From: Azomonas tarimensis
GTDB lineage: Bacteria; Pseudomonadota; Gammaproteobacteria; Pseudomonadales; Pseudomonadaceae
Length of the DNA: 64,000 nt
NCBI RefSeq assembly: GCF_042648805.1
Contig: NZ_JBHRXZ010000024.1
Location: 186,001-250,000, forward strand
Reading direction: 5' to 3'
Shown here: positions 1 to 7,947 of the stretch, piece after piece
Position numbering within the stretch: the first letter of the stretch is position 1
Layout: each line of letters opens with the position of its first letter
Made by a program: the position numbers and the translations under genes
The notes under the pieces: generated by a model
Databases searched by the model: none
What the model saw: only the letters and a program-made list of their open reading frames with translations
What the model was told of the DNA's origin: nothing

Positions 1-38
1 CTTTCGGATCCTCGACAATGCCGCGCCTGGGGCACGGC

Positions 39-1010
39 TCAACGCATGACTTCGATGGGGGCGATCACCTGGAGCGCCAGGTTGCCCTTGTGGGCGCCCA
101 GCTTCACCTTGAACGCCGGCATGCCACTGGCACGCATGATGATGTCTTCCGGCATCTCCACGGGGATGACGTCGCCGGGCTGCATGTTCAGGATGTCGCG
201 CAGCTTCAACTGGCGGCGTACCAGGGTCGCGGCCAGCGGCACCTTGACGTCGAGAATGTCCTCGCGCAGCGCCTTGCTCCAGCGCTCGTCCTGATCGTCC
301 AGGTCCGACTGGAAACCGGCATCGAGCATTTCCCGGATCGGCTCGATCATCGAATAGGGGAAGGTGACGTGCATGTCGCCACCGCCGCCGTCCAGTTCGA
401 CGTGGAAGGTCGACACCACCACCACCTCGCTCGGGCCGACGATATTCGCCAGCGCCGGGTTGACCTCGGAGTTGAGGTACTCGAACTCGACGTTGAGCAG
501 TGCCTGCCAGGCCTCCTTGAGGTCGACGAACATCTGGTCCAGCACCATGCGCACCACGCGCAGTTCGGTAGGCGTGAACTCGCGCCCTTCGATCTTGGCG
601 TGACGGCCATCGCCGCCAAAGAAGTTGTCCACCAGCTTGAACACCAGCTTGGCGTCGAGGATGAACAAGGCGGTGCCGCGCAGCGGCTTCACCTTCACCA
701 GATTGAGGCTGGTGGGGACGTACAGCGAATGCACGTACTCACCGAACTTCATCACCTGCACCCCACCGACTGCCACATCGGCGCTGCGCCTGAGCAGGTT
801 GAACATGCTGATGCGGGTGTACCGGGCGAAGCGCTCGTTGATCATCTCCAGGGTCGGCATGCGGCCGCGGACGATGCGCTCCTGGGTGGTCAGGTCATAG
901 CTCTTGACGCCGCCCGGCTCGACATCGCCATCGGTATCCACCAACCCGTCGTCGACGCCGTGCAGAAGCGCATCGATCTCGTCCTGGGAAAGCAGGTCTT
1001 GTACGGCCAT
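39..1010 (-). CDS. fliM: Flagellar motor switch protein FliM
   Basis: FliM forms the C-ring of the flagellar switch with FliG and FliN and binds phosphorylated CheY to reverse rotation. The N-terminus carries the CheY-binding segment LSQDEIDALL (residues 8-17). The middle is the CheC-like domain and the C-terminus the SpoA domain that pairs with FliN. The length of 323 aa is normal. It starts at ATG, 12 bases after the fliL stop, so the two are probably co-transcribed. The 38 bases left of its stop contain a GAGGATCC stretch on the minus strand that could be the ribosome site of fliN just outside the window; that part is inference. Confidence 0.97.
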   Translation of the reverse strand: MAVQDLLSQDEIDALLHGVDDGLVDTDGDVEPGGVKSYDLTTQERIVRGRMPTLEMINERFARYTRISMFNLLRRSADVAVGGVQVMKFGEYVHSLYVPTSLNLVKVKPLRGTALFILDAKLVFKLVDNFFGGDGRHAKIEGREFTPTELRVVRMVLDQMFVDLKEAWQALLNVEFEYLNSEVNPALANIVGPSEVVVVSTFHVELDGGGGDMHVTFPYSMIEPIREMLDAGFQSDLDDQDERWSKALREDILDVKVPLAATLVRRQLKLRDILNMQPGDVIPVEMPEDIIMRASGMPAFKVKLGAHKGNLALQVIAPIEVMR

Positions 1011-1022
1011 CTTTGGCAGCCC

Positions 1023-1526
1023 TTATTGCAATACGAAGTTGGTGAAAAGCACTTGCTCGATGGCCAACTGGCCAGTCTCCTGCTGGGCCAGTTCCTGCAC
1101 GCTGGCCGTTGCCTGCTGACGCAACATCTCCTTCCCCACCGGCGTCATCAGCTGGGCGAAGTCCTGGCTGGAAAACAGCATGACCAGGCGGTTGCGCAAC
1201 AGCGGCATGTGGGTCTTCAGTGCATCGAGCGATTTCTGGTCCCGGGACATCAGCGCAACGCTGACCTGCATGTAGCGCGGGCGATTGTCGTGCCGGTAGT
1301 TGATGACGAAGGCCGGTGCCAGCGCCTCATAGATGGCTGGCTGGGCGACTGGTGCAGCGGCCTGATCCGGTTCGGCATCACTGTCCTTGCTCAGCAGGAA
1401 CCAGGTGACCGCCACGGAAATGCCGGCTACCAGCAACAGCGCCACGACCCCGAGGATGATGAGTTTGAGCTTGCCGCCGCCGTTGCCGTCACCAGGCGCT
1501 TTTGCCGCCTTGGGTTTCTTTGCCAT
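1023..1526 (-). CDS. fliL: Flagellar basal body-associated protein FliL
   Basis: FliL is an inner-membrane protein that surrounds the stator units and supports motor torque. The 167-aa protein has a lysine-rich cytoplasmic start (MAKKPKAAK), one transmembrane segment near residues 22-46 (LKLIILGVVALLLVAGISVA), then a periplasmic domain ending FTNFVLQ, as is typical of the family. It starts at ATG and is the first gene of the fliLM(N...) run. A sigma-54 type promoter lies about 50 bases upstream. Confidence 0.95.
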   Translation of the reverse strand: MAKKPKAAKAPGDGNGGGKLKLIILGVVALLLVAGISVAVTWFLLSKDSDAEPDQAAAPVAQPAIYEALAPAFVINYRHDNRPRYMQVSVALMSRDQKSLDALKTHMPLLRNRLVMLFSSQDFAQLMTPVGKEMLRQQATASVQELAQQETGQLAIEQVLFTNFVLQ

Positions 1527-1576
1527 GCCAGTAATCCGTCATCTTCTTGGGTTTGACCCGGGTTCAACACAGGGGT

Positions 1577-1592
1577 AGCAACACGCGGGCCA
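1577..1592 (-). promoter_or_regulatory. Sigma-54 promoter of fliL
   Basis: Read on the minus strand the site is TGGCCCGCGTGTTGCT: GG at -24 and GC at -12 with exact RpoN spacing (consensus TGGCACG-N4-TTGCW). It would start RNA near 1566, leaving a leader of about 40 nt before the fliL ATG. RpoN with FleQ/FleR controls many flagellar operons in Pseudomonas, which fits the position. Confidence 0.75.
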
Positions 1593-1656
1593 GGAGTATC
1601 AGGTAGCAGGCGACCCTCGTAAACGGGCCGACAGAAGGCAACCGCAGAAATCTGCT

Positions 1657-2820
1657 TCAGGCGTAGTAATCCACCAGCCCGCGGGCCCCGTCCGAGCGAT
1701 CGGCGGCCAGCTCGATCACGCCCGTCGCCAGGTCCTCGCTATCATCCTCTGCTGCAGATCTCGAGCCGCTGCCGTGGCCCTGCCCCCCCTGCGAGGCCGA
1801 GTGGTCCGAGACGCTGGCGTCCGCAAGGCTGAGGCCCTGCTGGGCGAAAAGCTCGCGCAAGCGATGCATCTGCGCTTCCAGCGCATCACGAACATGGGCG
1901 TGCGGGCTGAGAAAGGTGACCTGGGCCTGGTCCTTGCTGATCTCGATACGCACTTCCATCCGTCCGAGTTCAGCCGGATCGAGCTGGATCTCTGCCGACT
2001 TCAGGTTCTGGCTCGACATCCACATGACCCGCTCTACGACGGCTTCACTGAAACCCGCCTGCTGCGGGCCAAGCGGCGCGCCCGGCAGCCGCTCGGTAGG
2101 CGTGACGGGAGTCGGCGCGGGCATCAGCGATGGGACCGGGCGGCCCGGGGCCGCGTCTCTCGGGCTTGGAGCCAAGAGTTCGAGCTCGGTCTCGCCCGCT
2201 TCGGACCCAGCCTCGGTAGCCTCGCCTGCCAGCGCCGCCAGGGCGGCGCCGAGCACCTCGGCCTCGCCGTCAAGCGCCGTAAAGGGCTCAGCGACCCCCT
2301 TGCCAGCCTCGCGTAGGCAGGGGTCAGTCAGCAGAAGCTCTGGCGCTGCCTCGGATCCGGCAGGCGCCTGCACGACAGGTGTCATCAGGGACCAGATGAA
2401 CAGCGGTTCGCCAGCGCCCGAAGGGTCTCCGTCCTCAGCGTTCTCGCCGCCTCCCGACGCCGACCATCCTACAGGTGTCGTATCGGTGACGCCCGTGAGC
2501 ACGAACGCGGCACCTTCTGCCCCCGTCGGTGACGGTTCCATGGCGCCTGACGCTGCGTCGACGGCTTCGGCTGGCCGCTCGGGATCTCGCCGGGTCGCCC
2601 CTGCCGCGGACGACCGCTCGCCTGACTGGATCTCCGGGGTCCGCTCCGGCGCCCTGCTGGCGCCCTCGGTGGGTCTGGCCTGGCGCTCCCGGTCATAAAC
2701 CCTGGAGAAGCTGGAAGGCTCGTCGCGCCTGGCCTCGGCCCCCTTGGCAGGAGGCAGGTTACGGGGTTCGGCAGGCGTCGGAAGCAGCACGTGTGGAAGA
2801 AGGGCCATGGCAGCAGTCAC
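1657..2820 (-). CDS. fliK: Flagellar hook-length control protein FliK
   Basis: FliK is secreted through the flagellar export gate, measures hook length and triggers the switch to filament export. The first 270 or so residues are low complexity, rich in Pro, Ala, Glu and Gly, as expected for the disordered ruler part. The conserved C-terminal domain is clear (about residues 270-350: LDPAELGRMEVRIEI, then a segment ending LFAQQGLSLADASVSDHS). The first codon used is GTG at 2820; an in-frame ATG follows at 2808 and neither has a good ribosome site, so the exact start is uncertain. It lies between hptB and fliL. Confidence 0.9.
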   Translation of the reverse strand: MTAAMALLPHVLLPTPAEPRNLPPAKGAEARRDEPSSFSRVYDRERQARPTEGASRAPERTPEIQSGERSSAAGATRRDPERPAEAVDAASGAMEPSPTGAEGAAFVLTGVTDTTPVGWSASGGGENAEDGDPSGAGEPLFIWSLMTPVVQAPAGSEAAPELLLTDPCLREAGKGVAEPFTALDGEAEVLGAALAALAGEATEAGSEAGETELELLAPSPRDAAPGRPVPSLMPAPTPVTPTERLPGAPLGPQQAGFSEAVVERVMWMSSQNLKSAEIQLDPAELGRMEVRIEISKDQAQVTFLSPHAHVRDALEAQMHRLRELFAQQGLSLADASVSDHSASQGGQGHGSGSRSAAEDDSEDLATGVIELAADRSDGARGLVDYYA

Positions 2821-2843
2821 GTCAGGGGATTCAGCCGTGACGA

Positions 2844-2859
2844 AGCAAGGTTTGCGCCA
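2844..2859 (-). promoter_or_regulatory. Sigma-54 promoter of fliK
   Basis: The minus-strand sequence TGGCGCAAACCTTGCT has GG and GC at exact -24/-12 spacing. Transcription would begin near 2833, only about 13 nt before the GTG start or 25 nt before the in-frame ATG of fliK. The position directly upstream of fliK supports it. Confidence 0.7.
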
Positions 2860-2873
2860 GGCCGAGCCAAGGG

Positions 2874-3212
2874 TCAGTCATGGGCCAATAGCAGGCGCCG
2901 GACCACAGCGAATTCCTCTTCGACACGGGCGACGAGTTCCGCCGCTGCCGCTAGTTGCCCGCTCCGGCCCAGGTCTTCCAACAGCTGGCAAAGGTGGACC
3001 AGCCGTACGGCGCCCAGGTTGCTGCTGCTGCCCTTGAGGCTGTGGGCTGTACGGCGAAGCGCCTCGGCTTCGCCGCTCGCGCTGGCCTGACGCAGGGCCA
3101 GAAGGCGTGTTTCGGAGTCGTCGAGATAGGTTTTCAGGAGCAGCGGAAATCCTTCCAGCATGATCTCCCTCAGTGCCCGCAGAGTGCTCTGGTCCAGATG
3201 AAGGTCAGGCAA
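2874..3212 (-). CDS. hptB: Histidine phosphotransfer protein HptB
   Basis: This 112-aa Hpt-domain protein carries the phosphoacceptor motif AHSLKGSSSNLG with His57. In Pseudomonas aeruginosa HptB collects phosphate from several hybrid sensor kinases and passes it to HsbR, which steers the HsbA switch between flagellar and biofilm outputs. The only reasonable start is TTG at 3212, with AAGGAG seven bases upstream; the next in-frame ATG lies inside the first helix. It lies downstream of hsbR with a 27-base gap. The assignment rests on the Hpt motif and on the hsbA-hsbR-hptB order. Confidence 0.9.
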   Translation of the reverse strand: MPDLHLDQSTLRALREIMLEGFPLLLKTYLDDSETRLLALRQASASGEAEALRRTAHSLKGSSSNLGAVRLVHLCQLLEDLGRSGQLAAAAELVARVEEEFAVVRRLLLAHD

Positions 3213-3239
3213 CTGATCGCTCCTTGTACAGCTTGCTGC

Positions 3240-4937
3240 TCATGTTGGGGAAGTCCAGTTGAAGACAGCACTCAGGGCACTGCCGTCCGCTTCCCATTCG
3301 ATTCCATCGCTGAGTTCAGTCACCAGCCGCAGACCGCGTCCGCTCAGCGCGACTGGCTCGCACGGACTGGCCAGAGCCTTGCGCACGTCAAAACCGGGGC
3401 CGCTATCGGAAAGGCGGACGCGCAATCGTCCGCCACTCGCAGCCGGGGTGAAATCCAGCGCGATGCGCACCTCGCCCTGATCGAGCGTGCGCAGACGCTG
3501 CTCTCGCAGTTCGTAATAGCGGGCGAAACCCTCACTGTCACGTTTCAGGCGCGAATCCAGGCCAAGTACCCCATGCTCCAGGGCATTGGCATAGAGCTCG
3601 GCCAGAACGGTGTAGACCGCTCCCGCCCGCGGTCTGAGCTCGCGCACCTGCAGCAGAAGCTGCAGGATCAGTGGCAGGGGATTGAAGTTGCGCAGCGTCT
3701 CGCCGCGCAACTGCAGTTCAGTGGACCAGTCCAGCGGACCTGCGCTGACCGAGGACAAGCCCGGAAAACTGAGCGGTGTCCAGCTCATCGCCTCGCCAGG
3801 GCAGATCTCCACCAGGCTTAGATCATCCTGATGCTCGCCGCGAAACGCGGCCAGCGCATGCTGAATCTCTTCGAACAGTGCCGAGCGGTCGCGGTTGGCC
3901 TCCAGCACCGCCAGCAAGCGCGCCTCGCCAAACAGTTCGCCAGAGACGTTACGACTTTCCAGCATGCCATCTGACAACATCAGCAGACGATCACCCGCCT
4001 GCAACGAGACCGTCTGCAAGCGCTCGACGAAGCGCCCAGGGTCCAGCACGCCGAGTGGAAGATGCCGTGAACTCAGCGCGATCCGAGTGCCATCCTCGCG
4101 CAACAGGTAACCGTCCGGCAGTCCGCCGTTCCAGACACGGAGCAGCCCCTGCGGCATATCGATGTCGAGCAGCATTGCGCAGCAGAATACTTCCACCGGC
4201 AGGATGCGCACCAGCTTGGCATTGAGTTCGTGAATGATGTCGGAGCCGGAATAGCCCTTGGCGGCCATGCGGTAGAACGACTCGGCCAGAGGCATGGCCC
4301 CGATCGCCGCGGGCAAGCCGTGACCGGTGAAATCGCCCAGCAGCACGAACAGGTGTCCGGCAGGCGATTGCGCGGCGAGCAGCAGGTCGCCGTTGAACAG
4401 CGCCAGGGGCGATTGCAGGTAGCGAATATTGGGCGAATCGAGGCAGCCCGTATGCGCGACCTTGTCGAAGATGGTCTTGGCCAGGCGTTGTTCGTGGAGC
4501 AATTGCCGGTGCTGCCTGGCGATCAGGTCACGCTGCTCCAGTACCATCGCTTGCAGCAGGCGCAAACGGTTCATCGCCAGGATCTTGGCTTCGAGGATGA
4601 TCGGGCTGTAGGGCTTTGGCAGAAAATCATCACCGCCGGCCTCCAGGCAGCTGACCAGCGCCTCGCTTTCCGCCAACGACGTCAGAAAGATCAGGGGAAC
4701 CAGCTCGTCCCCGGCGATGGACTTGATCCGCCGGGATGCATCGAAACCATCCATGACCGGCATCAGCACATCCATCAGCACCAGTTGCGGTCGCTTCTGG
4801 CGAAACACCTCTACCGCTTCCTCACCATTGGAAACCGGCAGCGGCTCGTGGCCCTGGCGGCTGAGCAGCGTGCAGAGGATCAGGCGATCCGTGGGGTTGT
4901 CATCGGCGACGAGGATCGACAGCCGTGTCGTCGTCAT
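3240..4937 (-). CDS. hsbR: HptB-dependent response regulator HsbR (receiver-PP2C-kinase)
   Basis: This 565-aa protein has three domains. A receiver domain (1-120) has acidic pair D12/D13, phosphoacceptor D56, T86 and K108. A PP2C/SpoIIE-type phosphatase (about 170-385) has FNGDLLL, GDFTGHGLPAAIG and LSDGMLESR. A C-terminal HATPase domain (about 425-565) has AELYANALEHG and SDSGPGF. In P. aeruginosa the phosphatase dephosphorylates HsbA and the RsbW-like kinase rephosphorylates it, under control of receiver phosphorylation by HptB. Its ATG shares one base with the hsbA stop (TGATG), so the two are translationally coupled. Confidence 0.92.
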   Translation of the reverse strand: MTTTRLSILVADDNPTDRLILCTLLSRQGHEPLPVSNGEEAVEVFRQKRPQLVLMDVLMPVMDGFDASRRIKSIAGDELVPLIFLTSLAESEALVSCLEAGGDDFLPKPYSPIILEAKILAMNRLRLLQAMVLEQRDLIARQHRQLLHEQRLAKTIFDKVAHTGCLDSPNIRYLQSPLALFNGDLLLAAQSPAGHLFVLLGDFTGHGLPAAIGAMPLAESFYRMAAKGYSGSDIIHELNAKLVRILPVEVFCCAMLLDIDMPQGLLRVWNGGLPDGYLLREDGTRIALSSRHLPLGVLDPGRFVERLQTVSLQAGDRLLMLSDGMLESRNVSGELFGEARLLAVLEANRDRSALFEEIQHALAAFRGEHQDDLSLVEICPGEAMSWTPLSFPGLSSVSAGPLDWSTELQLRGETLRNFNPLPLILQLLLQVRELRPRAGAVYTVLAELYANALEHGVLGLDSRLKRDSEGFARYYELREQRLRTLDQGEVRIALDFTPAASGGRLRVRLSDSGPGFDVRKALASPCEPVALSGRGLRLVTELSDGIEWEADGSALSAVFNWTSPT

Positions 4938-5242
4938 CAGATGATCTCGAACAACTGGTCGAAATTGGACACCATGAGAATCTTGCGCACGTCCGCGCCG
5001 GGGTTGAGCAGGCGGATACTGGCCGAGTCGCCTCCAGCATAGTCGCGCAAGAGCAGCAGCATGCCGAGGGCCGAGCTGTCCATGTAAGTGACGCCCTGGA
5101 AATTCACCACGTAACGCTGTGGGCGGACATCGGCACCGAGATAAGCGTCGCGAAAAAGCTGATGGGTGCTGTAATCGAAGCGGCCCTGAATGGCGATGGT
5201 CAACTCCTGACCATCAGCCGAAGGCTGCGATGTGATGCTCAT
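4937..5242 (-). CDS. hsbA: Anti-sigma factor antagonist HsbA (STAS domain)
   Basis: This 101-aa single STAS-domain protein has the phosphorylatable serine in YMDSSALGML (Ser56). In P. aeruginosa unphosphorylated HsbA binds the anti-sigma factor FlgM and phosphorylated HsbA binds the diguanylate cyclase HsbD, linking motility to c-di-GMP. I chose ATG 5242 because AGGAG lies five bases upstream; an upstream extension to 5275 has no ribosome site. About 135 bases without a gene separate it from fliJ, and I see no clear promoter there. It is co-translated with hsbR. Confidence 0.92.
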   Translation of the reverse strand: MSITSQPSADGQELTIAIQGRFDYSTHQLFRDAYLGADVRPQRYVVNFQGVTYMDSSALGMLLLLRDYAGGDSASIRLLNPGADVRKILMVSNFDQLFEII

Positions 5243-5378
5243 GAACACTCCTGTATCGGCGGCGAGGCGGCTCACCTGAATGACCCTGGCAACCGCTGCC
5301 TGCGGACAGGGCCAATCCGAAGCGATGGAATTCTTTTCAGGCGGCGTTAAATAGCATCACATGCAGCGGCGGGCAACC

Positions 5379-5828
5379 TCAATGCGGCCGGGACCGCCCC
5401 GCCAGTCGCTGGCAGAATTCGTCGAGCATCTTCTGCTCCCGCTTGTCCGCCGCCACCCGCGCCTCCTGCAGGTGCCGCTCCACCAGCTTGCGCAACCCTT
5501 CCAGCCGGGCATGACGCTGCTGCCAGTCCTGGCGCAGCTTGGCCAGGTTGTCTCGATGCCACGCGACATTTCGCTGCTGCTGACCAATTGCTGTTTCAAG
5601 CTGGCTGAGAAATCGCTGGTAGTTCATCAGCCACTGCCCTGAGACGCCCTGGGAGCCTTCGGTCATCCATTGCTGCTGATAGTCACTGTAGTAACGGTCC
5701 AGATCGGCGAGTTTTTCCTGCGCCTGGGTCAGAAGCGTTTGTCCCTGTCCCAGCCGCTTGGCCGACTCCCGCTCCGCGCGTTCGGCCATGTCGATCACCG
5801 GTGCCAACCGCTCGGCCTTGCTCGGCAT
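5379..5828 (-). CDS. fliJ: Flagellar export chaperone FliJ
   Basis: The 149-aa protein is highly charged and helical, with a coiled-coil look throughout (AERAERESAKRLGQGQ near the start, HLQEARVAADKREQKM near the end), as is typical of FliJ. FliJ binds the FliI ATPase hexamer as a stalk and handles export substrates and chaperones. It starts at ATG, 11 bases after the fliI stop. It ends the fliEFGHIJ run; the next gene downstream is hsbA. Confidence 0.93.
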   Translation of the reverse strand: MPSKAERLAPVIDMAERAERESAKRLGQGQTLLTQAQEKLADLDRYYSDYQQQWMTEGSQGVSGQWLMNYQRFLSQLETAIGQQQRNVAWHRDNLAKLRQDWQQRHARLEGLRKLVERHLQEARVAADKREQKMLDEFCQRLAGRSRPH

Positions 5829-5839
5829 GCCGTCTACTC

Positions 5840-7189
5840 CTACCGTGCGTTAAGCAGTGAAGACAGACGGCTGGCACTTTGTGCCAGGCCTTCGCTCTCG
5901 TTGAGCCCCTGCCGCAGGAAGCCGCCCATCTCCGCCTGACGGGCAATGGCCAGGTCGGTTTCCGGATCGCCGCCGGGCACGTAGGCACCGACGCTGATCA
6001 GATCGCGGCTCTGCTGATAGCGTGACCAGAGCTGCTTGAAACGCTGGGCGTTGCGCAAGTGCTCGGCACTGACCACCTGAGGCATGACCCGACTGATCGA
6101 GGCCTCTATGTCGATAGCCGGATAATGCCCCTCTTCCGCCAGCCGCCGCGACAGTACGAAGTGTCCGTCGAGCACGCCCCGGGCGGCATCAGCGATGGGA
6201 TCCTGCTGATCGTCGCCTTCGCTGAGGACAGTGTAGAAGGCGGTGATCGAGCCGCCACCCGCCTCGGCATTGCCGGCCCGCTCCACCAGGCTCGGCAGCT
6301 TGGCGAATACCGAAGGCGGGTAACCCTTGGTGGCTGGTGGCTCGCCGATGGCCAGGGCAATCTCACGCTGCGCCTGGGCATAGCGTGTCAGCGAGTCCAT
6401 CAGCAACAGCACGTTCTTGCCCTTGTCGCGGAAGTATTCGGCGATCCGGGTGCAGTACTGGGCTGCACGCAGGCGCATCAGCGGCGCGTCGTCGGCAGGC
6501 GAGGCCACCACCACCGAGCGCTTGATGCTCTCCTCGCCGAGGATATGCTCGATGAACTCCTTCACCTCGCGGCCCCGTTCACCGATCAGGCCGACCACGA
6601 TGATGTCCGCCTCGGTGAAGCGCGTCATCATCCCCAGCAGTACCGATTTACCGACACCGGTACCGGCGAAAAGGCCCAGACGCTGACCGCGGCCAACCGT
6701 GAGCAGGCCGTTGATGGAGCGGATGCCCACGTCCAGTGGAACGCTGATTGGATGACGCTTGAGCGGGTTGATCACCGGCCCGTCCATCGGTACCCAGTCC
6801 TCGGCCTTCATCCCGCCCTTGCCGTCCAGGGCACGGCCGGCGCCATCCAGCACGCGGCCGAGCATCGAGGTGCCCATGGGCAGCCGGCCGGTATTGGGCA
6901 GCGGCACCACCCGGGCGCCCGGCGCAATACCGCTCAGGCTGCCGACCGGCATCAGGTACAGCTTGCCGGCGGAAAAACCCATGACTTCCGCCTCCACCTG
7001 GGTGGGGTGATAGCTATCGTCGTTGATCACCAGGCAGCGGCTGCCGACCGCGGCGCGCAGCCCTTCGGCTTCCAGCGTGAGCCCGACCATGCGCAGCAGA
7101 CGGCCTTCGAGGATCGGCTTGGCAGGCAGCGCCACGGCTTCGCAATAGCCCTCCAGACGATGGGCGAAGCTGATCCGCTCAAGACGCAT
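5840..7189 (-). CDS. fliI: Flagellum-specific ATPase FliI
   Basis: FliI is the hexameric ATPase at the cytoplasmic face of the flagellar type III export gate. Walker A is AGTGVGKS (residues 175-182) and the Walker B region is NVLLLMDSLTRYAQA. The YPPSVFAKLPSLVERAGN and SEGDDQQDPIAD segments are family hallmarks. From ATG 7189 (MRLERISFAHRLEGY) the protein is 449 aa, the usual length, and the start lies inside the end of fliH (11-base overlap). A longer in-frame extension to 7303 is fliH sequence in another frame and was not used. Confidence 0.97.
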   Translation of the reverse strand: MRLERISFAHRLEGYCEAVALPAKPILEGRLLRMVGLTLEAEGLRAAVGSRCLVINDDSYHPTQVEAEVMGFSAGKLYLMPVGSLSGIAPGARVVPLPNTGRLPMGTSMLGRVLDGAGRALDGKGGMKAEDWVPMDGPVINPLKRHPISVPLDVGIRSINGLLTVGRGQRLGLFAGTGVGKSVLLGMMTRFTEADIIVVGLIGERGREVKEFIEHILGEESIKRSVVVASPADDAPLMRLRAAQYCTRIAEYFRDKGKNVLLLMDSLTRYAQAQREIALAIGEPPATKGYPPSVFAKLPSLVERAGNAEAGGGSITAFYTVLSEGDDQQDPIADAARGVLDGHFVLSRRLAEEGHYPAIDIEASISRVMPQVVSAEHLRNAQRFKQLWSRYQQSRDLISVGAYVPGGDPETDLAIARQAEMGGFLRQGLNESEGLAQSASRLSSLLNAR

Positions 7190-7943
7190 GATCGGCGTCC
7201 AGGTCGATGTGCAGATCCGCCGCCGGCGGATTGGTCGCGTTTTCCCGCTGATGCTCGAACAGTTGCTCGATGGCCTGCGCCAGGCGGGTCTCGACGCTGG
7301 CATCGATGCGGCTATGTTCGGTTTCCACGCGGCAACCGCCGGGCGACAGGCTTTCGTCTTCGAGGATCCGCCAGCGCTCTTCGTGGCGCTCGCGCAGCGC
7401 CCGGGCCAATTCGAAATCCTGAGGATTGACGTGGATGCGGATGTTCTCTGCCCCCATTGGTAAAAGCTTGAGCGCCTCGCGCAGCACCGATGTGATCTGG
7501 CTCGAGTCGATCAGCAGGTCGCGCCGGATCACCTCCCGTGCCAGATGGCTGAGCAGCGTGATCATCGAGTGCTCGAGGTTACGGTCCTGCTCGGCGATGG
7601 GCTCGAGCAACTGGCCCATCAGCCGCTCGAGACTTTTCAGCTTCGGCGTGAGGGCCGCCTCGGCTTCCTGTCGGGCCTTCAGCTGGCCCGCATGAAAGCC
7701 GTCGCGCTCGCCGGTGGCGAAGCCTTCGTTGTAAGCCTCCTCACGGATGGCCTCGAGCTCTTCGAGTGTCAAAGGCTTGACGTGCTCGATCTCGACTTCT
7801 TCGATCTGGGGCTGTTCCTCTTCGACCGGCACCGGCTCGCTCGGGGTGACCGGCTCTGCGGGCGCGTCGAAGCTGGGCAATGCCCAGCGGTCGAAGATGG
7901 CCAGCCCGCGGATCAGGTCGCCGGGATTGTCGTTGTCGCTCAT
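7179..7943 (-). CDS. fliH: Flagellar assembly protein FliH
   Basis: FliH dimerises, holds FliI inactive and docks it to the export gate and C-ring. The 254-aa product has an acidic, proline-rich N-terminal part (about 20-60), a long helix with small-residue spacing (AYNEGFATGERDGFHAGQLKA region, about residues 70-100), and the conserved C-terminal part with VEPNPQ-like NVNPQDFELA and GGCRVETEHSRIDASVE. It starts at ATG 7943, four bases after fliG ends, and overlaps fliI. Confidence 0.93.
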   Translation of the reverse strand: MSDNDNPGDLIRGLAIFDRWALPSFDAPAEPVTPSEPVPVEEEQPQIEEVEIEHVKPLTLEELEAIREEAYNEGFATGERDGFHAGQLKARQEAEAALTPKLKSLERLMGQLLEPIAEQDRNLEHSMITLLSHLAREVIRRDLLIDSSQITSVLREALKLLPMGAENIRIHVNPQDFELARALRERHEERWRILEDESLSPGGCRVETEHSRIDASVETRLAQAIEQLFEHQRENATNPPAADLHIDLDADHAS

Positions 7944-7947
7944 CGGC

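Noticed and set aside
5243..5275. GCCGATAC sequence as a FliA (sigma-28) -10 box before hsbA
   Set aside because: No matching -35 at the right distance, and it would place the start almost at the ribosome site.
7189..7303. N-terminal 38-residue extension of FliI
   Set aside because: The extension is fliH sequence in another frame; FliI family start and length fit ATG 7189.
6059..7429. 456-aa frame opposite fliI and fliH
   Set aside because: Antisense to two genes, crosses their boundary, no motif or ribosome site.
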